A stretch of 64,000 bases of DNA from Diplolepis rosae. Its lineage: Eukaryota > Arthropoda > Insecta > Hymenoptera > Diplolepididae. Made by a program: the position numbers and the translations under genes. The first letter of the stretch is position 1. Each line of letters opens with the position of its first letter. This document shows positions 9,645 through 22,398 of the stretch, piece after piece. The notes beneath the pieces were generated by a model, which saw only the letters and a program-made list of their open reading frames with translations, had not been told where the DNA came from and searched no databases. The stretch covers positions 2,418,001 to 2,482,000 of the forward strand of contig JAPYXD010000744.1 in assembly GCA_030998225.1 (NCBI GenBank), in the 5' to 3' direction.

Positions 9645-11638
9645 GATTTTTTTTATGCACATCGACTACTAGATATAATTTTCAAAATGACGGGTTCTGT
9701 GAAAAATGAAGAAGGTATCAGAATTTTCAGTTCTCAGCTTAAGTTCCCTGAAGGAGATGTTTTTCAAGCACCTTGGCTACTAAATATAATTTTCAAAATG
9801 ACGGGATCTATAAAATATAAACTAGGTATCTTAAATTTCACTTCTCAGCTTAAGTTCCATAAGATGATTTTTAAGCACCTGGAATACTAAATATAATTTA
9901 CAAAATGACGGGATCTCTAAAATATAAACGAGGTATCTTAAATATCACTTCTCACCTTAAGTTCAGTGAGGAAGATGTTTTTCAAGCACCTGGGCTACTA
10001 AATATAATTTTCAAAATGGCGGGATCTCTAAAATATAAACGAGGTATCTTAAATTCCACTTTTCAGCTTAAGTTCCCTGAGGAAGATGTTTTTCAAGCAC
10101 CTGGGCTACTAGATATAATTTTCAAAATGACGGGATCTCTAAAATATAAACTAGGTATCTTAAATTTCACTTCTCAGCTTAAGTTCCCTGAGGAAGATGT
10201 TTTTTAAGCACCTGGACTACTAGATATAATTTTCAAAATGACGGGATCTGTAAAATATGAACAAGGTATCTGAATTTTCACTTATCAGCTTAAGTTCCCT
10301 GAGGAAGATGTTTTTTAAGCACCTGGAGTACTAGATATAATTTTCAAAATGACGGGTTCTATAAAATATAAACTAGGTATCTTAAATTTCACTTCTCAGC
10401 ATAAGTTCCATAAGGAAGATGGTTTTTAAGCACCTGGAATACTAAATATAATTTACAAAATGACGGGATCTCTAAAATATAAACTAGGTATCTTAAATTT
10501 CACTTCTCAGCTTAAGTTCCCTGAGGAAGATGTTTTTCAAGCACCTGGGCTACTAAATATAATTTTCAAAATGGCGGGATCTCTAAAATATAAACGATGT
10601 ATCTTAAATTTCACTTCTCAGCTTAAGTTCCCTGAGGAAGATGTTTTTCAAGCACCTGGGCTACTAAATATAATGTACAAAATGGCGGGATCTCTAAAAT
10701 ATAAACGATGTATCTTAAATTTCACTTCTCAGCTTAAGTTCCCTGAGGAAGATGTTTTTCAAGCACCTGGGCTACTAAATATAATTTTCAAAATGGCGGG
10801 ATCTCTAAAATATAAACGATGTATCTTAAATTTCACTTCTCAGCTTAAGTTCCCTGAGGAAGATGTTTTTCAAGCACCTGGGCTACTAAATATAATTTTC
10901 AAAATGACGGGTTCTCTAAAATATAAACTAGGTATCTTAAATTTCACTTCTCAGCTTAAGTTCCCTGATGAAGGTGTATTTTAAGCACCTGGACTACTAG
11001 ATATAATTTTCAAAATGACGGGATCTGTAAAATATGAACAAGTTATCTGAATTTTCACTTCTCAGCTTAAGTACCCTGAGGAAGATGTTTTTCAAGCACC
11101 TGGGCTACTAAATATAATTTTCAAAATGGCGGGATATCTAAAATATAAACGATGTATCTTAAATTTCATTTCTCAGCTTAAGTTCCCTGAGGAAGATGTT
11201 TTTCAAGCACCTGGGCTACTAAATGTAATGTACAAAATAGCGGGATCTCTAAAATATAAACGATGTATCTTAAATTTCACTTCTCAGCTTAAGTTCCCTG
11301 AGGAAGATGTTTTTCAAGCACCTGGTCTACTAAATGTAATGTACAAAATGGCGGGATCTCTAAAATATAAACGATGTATCTTAAATTTCACTTCTCAGCT
11401 TAAGTTCCCCGAGGAAGATGTTTTTTAAGCACCTGGAGTACTAGATATAATTTTCAAAATGGCGGGATCTCTAAAATATAAACGATGTATCTTAAATTTA
11501 ACTTCTCAGCTTAAGTTCCCTGACGAAGATGTTTTTCAAGCACCTGGGCTACTAAATATAATTTTCAAAATGGCGGGATCTCTAAAATATAAACGATGTA
11601 TCTTAAATTTCACTTCTCAGCTTAAGATCCCTGAGGAA
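9645..11638 (+). repeat. Block A higher-order repeat, copy A3 (1994 bp, shortened)
   Basis: It begins at the GATTTTTTTTATGCAC marker, repeats the B / GGATCTATAAAAT / CCATAAGATGATTTTTAAGC (9857) order of A1 and A2, then carries the five-monomer cassette (10460-10984), ending CCTGATGAAGGTGTATTTTAA. The step to the next copy is only 1994 bp, about 18 monomers, so about six monomers including the G-V pair are missing. Confidence 0.8.
10460..10984 (+). repeat. Five-monomer A cassette, 174-codon open run
   Basis: Same layout as at 4580, except that the second inner junction reads ATAATGTACAAAATGG instead of ATAATTTTCAAAATGG and the last monomer ends GATGAAGGTGTATTTTAA. That ending is shared with the cassette at 12339, which shows the two are closest relatives. 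Confidence 0.83.
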
Positions 11639-11716
11639 GATTTTTTTTATGCACCTGGACAACTAGATATAATTTTCAAAATGACGGGATCTGTAAAATA
11701 TGAACAAGGTATCTGA
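11126..11716 (+). repeat. Extra A-type run with ATAATGTACAAA junctions
   Basis: Three A monomers (11126-11428) and then more (11459-11716) are joined by AATGTAATGTACAAAAT instead of the usual AATATAATTTTCAAAAT. The first has GGATATCTAAAAT. This second A-run inside copy A3 replaces the B/F/G monomers found in A1 and A2 and ends at the marker that opens copy A4. Confidence 0.75.
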
Positions 11717-14557
11717 ATTTTCAGTTCTCAGCTTAAGTTCCCTGAAGGAGATGTTTTTCAAGCACCTGGACTACTAGATATAATTTTCAAAATGACGGGA
11801 TCTATAAAATATAAACTAGGTATCTTAAATTTCACTTCTCAGCTTAAGTTCCATAAGATGATTTTTAAGCACCTGGAATACTAAATATAATTTACAAAAT
11901 GACGGGATCTCTAAAATATAAACGAGGTATCTTAAATATCACTTCTCACCTTAAGTTCCCTGAGGAAGATGTTTTTCAAGCACCTGGGCTACTAAATATA
12001 ATTTTCAAAATGGCGGGATCTCTAAAATATAAACGATGTAACTTAAATTTCACTTCTCAGCTTAAGTTCCCTGGGGAAGATGTTTTTTAAGCACCTGGGC
12101 TACTAAATATTATTTTCAAAATGACGGGATCTCTAAAATATAAACTAGGTATCTTACATTTCACTTCTCAGCTTACGTTCCGTGAGGAAGATGTTTTTTA
12201 AGCACCTGGACTACTAGATTTAATTTTCAATATGACGGGATCTGTAAAATATGAACAAGGTATCTGAATTTTCACTTCTCAGCTTAAGTTCCATAAGATG
12301 ATTTTTAAGCACCTGGAATACTAAATATAATTTACAAAATGACGGGATCTCTAAAATATAAACGATGTATCTTAAATTTCACTTCTCAGCTTAAGTTCCC
12401 TGAGGAAGATGTTTTTCAAGCACCTGGGCAAATAAATATAATTTTCAAAATGGCGGGATCTCTAAAATATAAACGATGTATCTTAAATTTCACTTCTCAG
12501 CTTAAGTTCCCTGAGGAAGATGTTTTTCAAGCACCTGGGCTACTAAATATAATTTTCAAAATGGCGGGATCTCTAAAATATAAACGATGTATCTTAAATT
12601 TCACTTCTCAGCTTAAGTTCCCTGAGGAAGATGTTTTTCAAGCACCTGGGCTACTAAATATAATTTTCAAAATGGCGGGATCTCTAAAATATAAACGATG
12701 TATCTTAAATTTCACTTCTCAGCTTAAGTTCCCTGAGGAAGATGTTTTTCAAGCACCTGGGCTACTAAATATAATTTTCAAAATGACGGGTTCTCTAAAA
12801 TATAAACTAGGTATCTTAAATTTCACTTCTCAGCTTAAGTTCCCTGATGAAGGTGTATTTTAAGCACCTGGACTACTAGATATAATTTTCAAAATGACGG
12901 GATCTGTAAAATATGAACAAGGTATCTGAATTTTCACTTATCAGCTTAAGTTCCCTGAGGAAGAGGTTTTTTAAGCACCTGGGCTACTAAATATAATTTT
13001 CAAAATGACGGGATCTCTAAAATATAAACGATGTATCTTAAATTTCACTTCTCAGCTTAAGTTCCCTGAGGAAGATGTTTTTCAAGCACCTGGGCTACTA
13101 AAGATAATTTTCAAAATGACGGGATCTATAAAATATAAACTAGGTATCTTAAATTTCACTTCTCAGCTTAAGTTCCCCGATGAAGGAGTTTTTTAAGCAC
13201 CTGGAATACTAAATATAATTTACAAAATGACTGGATCTCTAAAATATAAACGAGGTATCTTAAATTCCACTTCTCAGCTTAAGTTCCCTGAGGAAGATGT
13301 TTTTTAAGCACCTGGACTACTAAATATAATTTTCAAAATGACGGGATCTGTAAAATATGAACAAGGTATCTGAATTTTCAGTTTTCAGCTTATGTTCCCT
13401 GAGGAAGATTTTTTTAAGCTCCTGGACTACTAGATATAATTTTCAAAATGACGGGATCTGTAAAATATGAACAAGTTATCTGAATTTTCAGTTTTCAGCT
13501 AAAGTTCCCTGATGAAGATGTTTTTTAAGCACCTGGACTACTAGATATAATTTTCGAAATGACGGGATCTGTAAAATATGAACAAGGTATCTTAAATTTC
13601 ACTTCTCAGCTTAAGTTCCCTGAGGAAGATGTTTTTCAAGCACCTGGGCTACTAAATATAATTTTCAAAATGGCGGGATCTCTAAAATATAAACGATGTA
13701 TCTTAAATTTCACTTCTCAGCTTAAGTTCCCTGATGAAGGTGTATTTTAAGCACCTGGACTACTAGATATAATTTTCAAAATGACGGGATCTGTAAAATA
13801 TGAACAAGGTATCTGAATTTTCAGTTCTCAGCTTAAGTTCCCTGAGGAAGATGTTTTTTAAGCACCTGCACTACTAGATATAATTTTCAAAATGGCGGGA
13901 TCTCTAAAATATAAACGATGTATCTTAAATTTCACTTCTTAGCTTAAGTTCCCTGAGGAATGTGTATTTTAAGCACCTGGACTAGTAGATGTAATTTTCA
14001 AAATGACGGGATCTGTAAAATATGAACAAGGTATCTGAATTTTCAGTTTTCAGCTTATGTTCCCTGAGGAAGAGGTTTTTTAAGCACCTGGACTACTAAA
14101 TATAATTCTCAAAATGACGGGATCTGCAAAATATGAACAAGTTATCCTAATTTTCAATTTTCAGCTTATGTTCCCTGAGGAAGATGTTTTTTAAGCACCT
14201 GGACAACTAGATATAATTTTCAAAATGACGGGATCTGTAAAATATGAACAAGGTATCTGAATTTTCAGTTCTCAGCTTAAGTTCCCTGAGGAAGATGTTT
14301 TTCAAGCACCTGGGCTACTAAATATAATTTTCAAAATGACGGGTTCTATAAAATATAAACTAGGTATCTTAAATTTCAGTTCTCAGCTCAAGTTCCATAA
14401 GGAAGATGTTTTTCAAGCACCTGGGCTACCAAATATAATTTTCAAAATGGCGGGATCTCTAAAATATAAACGATGTATCTTAAATTTCACTTCTCACCTT
14501 AAGTTCCGTGAGGAGGATGTTTTTTAAGCACCTGGACTATTAGATATAATTTTCAAA
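11639..14557 (+). repeat. Block A higher-order repeat, copy A4 (about 2.9 kb)
   Basis: The marker at 11639 is followed by CCATAAGATGATTTTTAAGC at 11851 and again at 12291, the five-monomer cassette at 12339, D/E/F-like monomers, the G-V pair (TTCGAAATGACGGG at 13553), a run of B, C and F monomers, and a D-to-A monomer pair (14336-14527) with GGGCTACCAAATATA. From here on the unit becomes the regular 2.74-kb form. Confidence 0.78.
12339..12863 (+). repeat. Five-monomer A cassette, 174-codon open run
   Basis: One A-like monomer with GGGCAAATAAATATA and three A monomers identical to the reference, then an AAACTAGG monomer ending GATGAAGGTGTATTTTAA. The distance to the cassette at 14558 is 2219 bp (20 monomers less one base). 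Confidence 0.85.
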
Positions 14558-15082
14558 ATGACGGGATCTCTAAAATATAAACGATTTATATTAAATTTCA
14601 CTTCTCAGCTTAAGTTCCCTGAGGAAGATGTTTTTCAAGCACCTGGGCTACTAAATATAATTTTCAAAATGGCGGGATCTCTAAAATATAAACGATGTAT
14701 CTTAAATTTCACTTCTCAGCTTAAGTTCCCTGAGGAAGATGTTTTTCAAGCACCTGGGCTACTAAATATAATTTTCAAAATGGCGGGATCTCTAAAATAT
14801 AAACGATGTATCTTAAATTTCACTTCTCAGCTTAAGTTCCCTGAGGAAGATGTTTTTCAAGCACCTGGGCTACTAAATATAATTTTCAAAATGGCGGGAT
14901 CTCTAAAATATAAACGATGTATCTTAAATTTCACTTCTCAGCTTAAGTTCCCTGAGGAAGATGTTTTTCAAGCACCTGGGCTACTAAATATAATTTTCAA
15001 AATGACGGGATCTCTAAAATATAAACTAGGTATCTTAAATTTCACTTCTCAGCTTACGTACCCTGAGGAAGATGTTTTTTAA
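14558..15082 (+). repeat. Five-monomer A cassette, 174-codon open run
   Basis: The first monomer has CGATTTATATTAAAT, three A monomers follow and match the reference, and the last ends CAGCTTACGTACCCTGAGG. The T monomer follows directly. The CGATTTATATT variant recurs at 15307, 27396 and 46805. Confidence 0.85.
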
Positions 15083-15106
15083 GCACCTGGACTACTAGAT
15101 ATAATG

Positions 15107-15121
15107 TTCAACATGTCTTAA
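15107..15121 (+). repeat. T monomer: 28-bp internal deletion, copy 1
   Basis: TTCAACATGTCTTAA replaces the normal run from TTCAAAATG to TATCTTAA; counting bases gives a 28-bp loss from the start of the unit, so this monomer is 83 bp. Copies lie at 17849, 20596 and 21345, with steps of 2742, 2747 and 749 bp, equal to 25 x 111 - 28 (less five) , 25 x 111 - 28, and 7 x 111 - 28. Confidence 0.9.
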
Positions 15122-17299
15122 ATGTCACTTCTCAGCTTAAGTTCCCTGAGGAAGATTTTTTTCAAGCACCTGGAATACTAAATATAATTTTCAAAATGGC
15201 GGGATCTCTAAAATATAAACGATGTATCTTAAATTTCACTTCTCACCTTAAGTTCCGTGAGGAGGATGTTTTTTAAGCACCTGGACTATTAGATATAATT
15301 TTCAAAATGACGGGATCTCTAAAATATAAACGATTTATATTAAATTTCACTTCTCAGCTTAAGTTCCCTGAGGAAGATGTTTTTCAAGCACCTGGGCTAC
15401 TAAATATAATTTTCAAAATGGCGGGATCTCTAAAATATAAACGATGTATCTTAAATTTCACTTCTCAGCTTAAGTTCCCTGAGGAAGATGTTTTTCAAGC
15501 ACCTGGGCTACTAAATATAATTTTCAAAATGACGGGATCTCTAAAATATAAACTAGGTATCTTAAATTTCACTTCTCAGCTTAAGTTCCGTGAGGAAGAT
15601 GTTTTTTAAGCACCTGGACTACTAGATATAATTTTCAAAATGACGGGATCTGTAAAATATGAACAAGGTATCTGAATTTTCACTTATCAGCTTAAGTTCC
15701 CTGAGGAAGATGTTTTTTAAGCACCTGGACTACTAGATATAATTTTCAAAATGACGGGATCTCTAAAATATAAACTAGGTATCTTAAATTTCACTTCTCA
15801 GCTTAAGTTCCCTGAGGAAGATGTTTTTCAAGCACCTGGGCTACTAAATATAATTTTCAAAATGACGGGATCTATAAAATATAAACTAGGTATCTTAAAT
15901 TTCACTTCTCAGCTTAAGTTCCATAAGATGATTTTTAAGCACCTGGAATACTACATATAATTTACAAAATGACTGGATCTCTAAAATATAAACTAGGTAT
16001 CTTAAATTCCACTTCTCAGCTTAAGTTCCCTGAGGAAGATGTTTTTTAAGCACCTGGACTACTAAATATAATTCTCAAAATGACGGGATCTGTAAAATAT
16101 GAAGAAGGTATCTGAATTTTCTGTTCTCAGCTTAAGTTCCCTGAGGAAGATGTTTTATAGCACCTGGACTACTAGATATAATTTTCAAAATGTCGGGATC
16201 TGTAAAATATGAACAAGGTATCTGAATTTTCAGTTCTCAGCTTAAGTTCCCTGATGAAGATGTTTTTTAAGCACCTGGACTACTAGATATAATTTTCGAA
16301 ATGACGGGATCTGTAAAATATGAACAAGGTATCTTAAATTTCACTTCTCAGCTTAAGTTCCCTGAGGAAGATGTTTTTCAGGCACCTGGGCTGCTAAATA
16401 TAATGTACAAAATGGCGGGATCTCTAAAATATAAACGGGGTATCATAAATTTCACTTCTCAGCTTAAGTTCCCTGATGAAGGTGTATTTTAAGCACCTGG
16501 ACTACTAGATATAATTTTCAAAATGACGGGATCTGTAAAATATGAACAAGGTATCTGAATTTTCAGTTCTCAGCTTAAGTTCCCTGAGGAAGATGTTTTT
16601 TAGGCCCTTGGACTACTAGATATGATTTTCAAAATGGCGGGATCTCTAAAATATAAACGATGTATCTTAAATTTCACTTCTCAGCTTAAGTTCCCTGAGG
16701 AATGTGTATTTTAAGCACCTGGACTACTAGATATAATTTTCAAAATGACGGGATCTGTAAAATATGAACAAGGTATCTGAATTTTCAGTTTTCAGCTTAT
16801 GTTCCCTGAGGAAGATGTTTTTTAAGCACCTGGTCTACTAAATATTATTCTCAAAATGACGGGATCTGTAAAATATAAACAAGTTATCCTAATTTTCAAT
16901 TTTCAGCTTATGTTCCCTGAGGAAGATGTTTTTTAAGCACCTGGACAACTAGATATAATTTTCAAAATGACGGGATCTGTAAAATATGAACAAATTATCT
17001 GAATTTTCAGTTTTCAGCTAAAGTTCCCTGAGGAAGATGTTTTTCAAGCACCTGGGCTACTAGATATAATTTTCAAAATGACAGGATCTCTAAAATATAA
17101 ACTAGGTATCTTAAATTTCAGTTCTCAGCTCAAGTTCCATAAGGAAGATGTTTTTCAAGCACCTGGGCTACCAAATATAATTTTCAAAATGGCGGGATCT
17201 CTAAAATATGAACGATGTATCTTAAATTTCACTTCTCAGCTTAAGTTCCGTGAGGAGGATGTTTTTTAAGCACCTGGACTATTAGATATAATTTTCAAA

Positions 17300-20046
17300 A
17301 TGACGGGATCTCTAAAATATAAATGAGGTATCTTAAATTTCACTTCTCAGCTTAAGTTCCCTGAGGAAGATGTTTTTCAAGCACCTGGGCTACTAAATAT
17401 AATTTTCAAAATGGCGGGATCTCTAAAATATAAACGATGTATCTTAAATTTCACTTCCCAGCTTAAGTTCCGTGAGGAAGATGTTTTTCAAGCACCTGGG
17501 CTACTAAATATAATTTTCAAAATGGCGGGATCTCTAAAATATAAACGATGTATCTTAAATTTCACTTCTCAGCTTAAGTTCCCTGAGGAAGATGCTTTTC
17601 AAGCACCTGGGCTACTAAATATAATTTTCAAAATGACGGGATCTCTAAAATATAAACGAGGCATCTTAAATATGACTTCTCACATTAAGTTCCGTGAGGA
17701 AGATGTTTTTCAAGCACCTGGGCTACTAAATATAATTTTCAAAATGACGGGATCTCTAAAATATAAACGATGTATCTTAAATTTCACTACTCAGCTTACG
17801 TACCCTGAGGAAGATGTTTTTTAAGCACCTGGACTACTAGATATAATGTTCAACATGTCTTAAATTTCACTTCTCAGCTTAAGTTCCCTGAGGAAGATGT
17901 TTTTCAAGCACCTGGAATACTAAATATAATTTTCAAAATGGCGGGATCTCTAAAATATAAACGAGGTATCTTAAATTACACTTCTCAGCTTAAGTTCCGT
18001 GAGGAGGATGTTTTTTAAGCACCTGGACTATTAGATATAATTTTCAAAATGACGGGATCTCTAAAATATAAACGAGGGATATTAAATTTCACTTCTCAGC
18101 TTAAGTTCCCTGAGGAAGATGTTTTTCAAGCACCTGGGCTACTAAATATAATTTTCAAAATGGCGGGATCTCTAAAATATAAACGATGTATCTTAAATTT
18201 CACTTCTCAGCTTAAGTTCCCTGAGGAAGATGTTTTTCAAGCACCTGGGCTACTAAATATAATTTTCAAAATGACGGGATCTCTAAAATATAAACAAGGT
18301 ATCTTAAATTTCACTTCTCAGCTTAAGTTCCCTGAGGAAGATGTTTTTTAAGCACCTGGACTACTAGATATAATTTTCAAAATGACGGGATCTGTAAAAT
18401 ATGAACAAGGTATCTGAATTTTCACTTATCAGCTTAAGTTCCCTGAGGAAGATGTTTTTTAAGCACCTGGACTACTAGATATAATTTTCAAAATGACGGG
18501 ATCTCTAAAATATAAACTAGGTATCTTAAATTTCACTTCTCAGCTTAAGTTCCCTGAGGAAGATGTTTTTCAAGCACCTGGGCTACTAAATATAATTTTC
18601 AAAATGACGGGATCTCTAAAATATAAACGAGGTATCTTAAATTTCACTTCTCAGCTTAAGTTCCCTGAGGAAGATGGTTTTTAAGCACCTGGAATACTAA
18701 ATATAATTTACAAAATGACTGGATCTCTAAAATATAAACGAGGTATCTTAAATTCCACTTCTCAGCTTAAGTTCCCTGAGGAAGATGTTTTTTAAGCACC
18801 TGGACTACTAAATATAATTCTCAAAATGACGGGATCTGCAAAATATGAACAAGTTATCTGAATTTTCAGTTTTCAGCTTATGTTCCCTGAGGAAGATGTT
18901 TTTTAAGCTCCTGGACTACTAGATATAATTTTCAAAATGACGGGATCTGTAAAATATGAACAAGTTATCTGAATTTTCAGTTTTCAGCTAAAGTTCCCTG
19001 ATGAAGATGTTTTTTAAGCACCTGGACTACTAGATATAATTTTCGAAATGACGGGATCTGTAAAATATGAACAAGGTATCTTAAATTTCACTTCTCAGCT
19101 TAAGTTCCCTGACGAAGATGTTTTTCAGGCACCTGGGCTGCTAAATATAATGTACAAAATTGCGGGATCTCTAAAATGTAAACGGGGTATCATAAATTTC
19201 ACTTCTCAGCTTAAGTTCCCTGAGGAAGATGTATTTTAAGCACCTGGACTACTAGATATAATTTTCAAAATGACGGGATCTGTAAAATATGAACAAGGTA
19301 TCTGAATTTTCAGTTCTCAGCTTAAGTTCCCTGAGGAAGATGTTTTTTAGGCACCTGGACTACTAGATATAATTTTCAAAATGGCGGGATCTCTAAAATA
19401 TAAACGATGTATCTTAAATTTCACTTCTCAGCTTAAGTTCCCTGAGGAAGATGTATTTTAAGCACCTGGACTACTAGATATAATTTTCAAAATGACGGGA
19501 TCTGTAAAATATGAACAAGTTATCTGAATTTTCAGTTTTCAGCCTATGTTCCCTGAGGAAGATGTTTTTTAAGCACCTGGACTACTAAATATAATTCTCA
19601 AAATGACGGGATCTGCAAAATATGAACAAGTTATCCTAATTTTCAATTTTCAGCTTATGTTCCCTGAGGAAGATGTTTTTTAAGCACCTGGACAACTAGA
19701 TATAATTTTCAAAATGACGGGATCTGTAAAATATGAACAAGTTATCTGAATTTTCAGTTCTCAGCTTAAGTTCCCTGAGGAAGATGTTTTTCAAGCACCT
19801 GGGCTACTAGATATAATTTTCAAAATGACAGGATCTCTAAAATATAAACTAGGTATCTTAAATTTCAGTTCTCAGCTCTAGTTTCATAAGAAAGATGTTT
19901 TTCAAGCACCTGGACTACTAAATATAATTTTCAAAAATGGCGGGATCTCTAAAATATAAACGATGAATCTTAAATTTCACTTCTCAGCTGAAGTTCCCTG
20001 AGGAAGATATTTTTAAGCACCTGGACTATTAGATATAATTTTCAAA
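17300..20046 (+). repeat. Regular 2.74-kb higher-order repeat, copy 2 (2747 bp)
   Basis: Same order as the previous copy: cassette (here with ATAAATGAGG in the first monomer, so the open run starts at 17411), T monomer at 17849, second cassette at 18049, D/E-like monomers, G-V pair at 19042, B, A, B, C with ATCTGCAAAATATGAAC, F, D, A. The core cassette is more diverged than its neighbours (AATATGACTTCTCACATTAAG at 17665 and GATGCTTTTCAAGC). Confidence 0.88.
17849..17863 (+). repeat. T monomer, copy 2
   Basis: Identical 28-bp deletion junction, again preceded by ATAATG instead of ATAATT, and followed by an A-like monomer ending GGAATACTAAATATA. Confidence 0.9.
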
Positions 20047-20571
20047 ATGACGGAATCTCTAAAATATAAACTAGGTATCTTAAATTTCACTTCTCAGCTT
20101 AAGTTCCCTGAGGAAGATGTTTTTCAAGCACCTGGGCTACTAAATATAATTTTCAAAATGGCGGGATCTCTAAAATATAAACGATGTATCTTAAATTTCA
20201 CTTCTCAGCTTAAGTTCCCTGAGGAAGATGTTTTTCAAGCACCTGGGCTACTAAATATAATTTTCAAAATGGCGGGATCTCTAAAATATAAACGATGTAT
20301 CTTAAATTTCACTTCTCAGCTTAAGTTCCCTGAGGAAGATGTTTTTCAAGCACCTGGGCTACTAAATATAATTTTCAAAATGGCGGGATCTCTAAAATAT
20401 AAACGATGTATCTTAAATTTCACTTCTCAGCTTAAGTTCCCTGAGGAAGATGTTTTTCAAGCACCTGGGCTACTAAATATAATTTTCAAAATGACGGGAT
20501 CTCTAAAATATAAACTAGGTATCTTAAATTTCACTTCTCAGCTTAAGTACCGTGAGGAAGATGTTTTTTAA
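20047..20571 (+). repeat. Five-monomer A cassette, 174-codon open run
   Basis: Three inner monomers match the reference; the outer two are AAACTAGG types, the last ending AAGTACCGTGAGGAAGATG. A second run of four monomers follows at 20796-21275, one T monomer away. Confidence 0.85.
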
Positions 20572-20595
20572 GCACCTGGACTACTAGATATAATG

Positions 20596-20610
20596 TTCAA
20601 CATGTCTTAA
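20596..20610 (+). repeat. T monomer, copy 3
   Basis: Same junction as copies 1 and 2, exactly 2747 bp after copy 2. Confidence 0.9.
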
Positions 20611-20795
20611 ATTTCACTTCTCAGCTTAAGTTCCCTGAGGAAGATGTTTTTCAAGCACCTGGACTACTAAATATAATTTTCAAAATGGCGGGATCTCTAA
20701 AATATAAACGAAGAATCTTAAATTTCACTTCTCACCTTAAGTTCCGTGAGGAGGATGTTTTTTAAGCACCTGGACTATTAGATATAATTTTCAAA

Positions 20796-21275
20796 ATGAC
20801 GGGATCTCTAAAATATAAACGAGGGATATTAAATTTCACTTCTCAGCTTAAGTTCCCTGAGGAAGATGTTTTTCAAGCACCTGGGCTACTAAATATAATT
20901 TTCAAAATGGCGGGATCTCTAAAATATAAACGATGTATCTTAAATTTCACTCCTCAGCTTAAGTTCCCTGAGGAAGATGTTTTTCAAGCACCTGGGCTAC
21001 TAAATATAATTTTCAAAATGGCGGGATCTCTAAAATATAAACGATGTATCTTAAATTTCACTTCTCAGCTTAAGTTCCCTGAGGAAGATGTTTTTCAAGC
21101 ACCTGGGCTACTAAATATAATTTTCAAAATGGCGGGATCTCTAAAATATAAACGATGTATCTTAAATTTCACTTCTCAGCTTAAGTTCCCTGAGGAAGAT
21201 GTTTTTCAAGCACCTGGACTACTAGATATAATTTTCAAAATTACGGGATCTGTAAAATATGAACAAGGTATCTGA
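20796..21275 (+). repeat. Four-monomer A run merging into a B monomer (159-codon open run)
   Basis: A GAGGGATATTAAAT monomer and three A monomers lead into a B-type monomer (TTACGGGATCTGTAAAATATG), so the open frame ends at its TGA rather than at the usual TAA. The A-to-B switch keeps the frame because both families are 111 bp. Confidence 0.8.
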
Positions 21276-21344
21276 ATTTTCACATATCAGCTTAAGTTCC
21301 CTGAGGAAGAGGTTTTTTAAGCACCTGGACTACTAGATATAATT

Positions 21345-21359
21345 TTCAACATGTCTTAA
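21345..21359 (+). repeat. T monomer, copy 4
   Basis: Same deletion but with the normal ATAATTTTC upstream, unlike copies 1-3 (ATAATGTTC). It lies 749 bp after copy 3, which equals seven monomers less 28 bp, so it arose by a local tandem duplication of the cassette-plus-T piece. Confidence 0.88.
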
Positions 21360-22398
21360 ATTTCACTTCTCAGCTTAAGTTCCCTGAGGAAGATGTTTTT
21401 CAAGCACCTGGGCTACTAAATATAATTTTCAAAATGACGGGATCTCTAAAATATAAACTAGGTATCTTAAATTTCACTTCTCAGCTTAAGTTCCGTGAGG
21501 AAGATGTTTTTTAAGCACCTGGACTACTAGATTTAATTTTCAAAATGACGGGATCTGTAAAATATGAACAAGGTATCTGAATTTTCACTTATCAGCTTAA
21601 GTTCCCTGAGGAAGATGTTTTTTAAGCACCTGGAGTACTAGATATAATTTTCAAAATGACGGGTTCTATAAAATATAAACTAGGTATCTTAAATTTCACT
21701 TCTCAGCTTAAGTTCCCTGAGGAAGATGTTTTTGAAGCACCTGGGCTACTAAATATAATTTTCAAAATGACGGGTTCTATAAAATATAAACTAGGTATCT
21801 TAAATTTCACTTCTCAGCTTAAGTTCCATAAGATGATTTTTAAGCACCTGGAATACTAAATATAATTTACAAAATGACGGGATCTCTAAAATATAAACGA
21901 TGTATCTTACATTTCACTTCTCACCTTAAGTTCCGTGAGGAAGATGTTTTTTAAGCACCTGGACTACTAAATATAATTCTCAAAATGACGGGATCTGTAA
22001 AATATGAACAAGTTATCTGAATTTTCAGTTTTCAGCTTATGTTCCCTGAGGAAGATGTTTTTTAAGTACCTGGACTACTAGATATAATTTTCAAAATGAC
22101 GGGATCTGTAAAATATGAACAAGTTATCTGAATTTTCACTTCTCAGCTTAAGTACCCTGAGTAAGTGGTTTTTTAAGCACCTGGACTACTAGATATAATT
22201 TTCGAAATGACGGGATCTGTAAAATATGAACAAGGTATCTTAATTTTCACTTCTCAGCTTAAGTTCCCTGAGGAAGATGTTTTTCAGGCAACTGGCCTAC
22301 TAAATATAATTTTCAAAATGACGGGATCTCTAAAATATAAACGAGGTATCTTAAATTTCACTTCTCAGCTTAAGTTCCCTGAGGAAGATGTTTTTTAA

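Larger units (their letters stand above)
14558..17299 (+). repeat. Regular 2.74-kb higher-order repeat, copy 1
   Basis: The order is a five-monomer cassette (14558), truncated T monomer (15107), A with CTCACCTTAAGTTCCGTGAGG, second cassette (15307, 749 bp after the first), B, D-like monomers, CCATAAGATGATTTTTAAGC (15921), F, G-V pair (16295), B, A, B, C-like (GTAAAATATAAACAAG), F, D and A. The next copy starts 2742 bp later. With 25 monomers, one shortened by 28 bp, the expected length is 2747; this copy is five bases shorter through small deletions, one being GTTTTATAGC near 16152. Confidence 0.88.
20047..22398 (+). repeat. Regular 2.74-kb higher-order repeat, copy 3 (last of block A)
   Basis: The cassette (20047, first monomer ATGACGGAATC), T (20596), second cassette (20796), G-V pair (22201) are all present, but after the second cassette a further T monomer (21345) is inserted and the order then returns to the A1/A2 type, including CCATAAGATGATTTTTAAGC at 21826. 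V lies 3159 bp from the V of the previous copy instead of 2747. This is the edge of the block: beyond 22.4 kb A-runs disappear. Confidence 0.82.

Noticed and set aside
15107..15121. T junction as a transposon insertion scar
   Set aside because: It is a 28-bp deletion with no target-site duplication or foreign bases.
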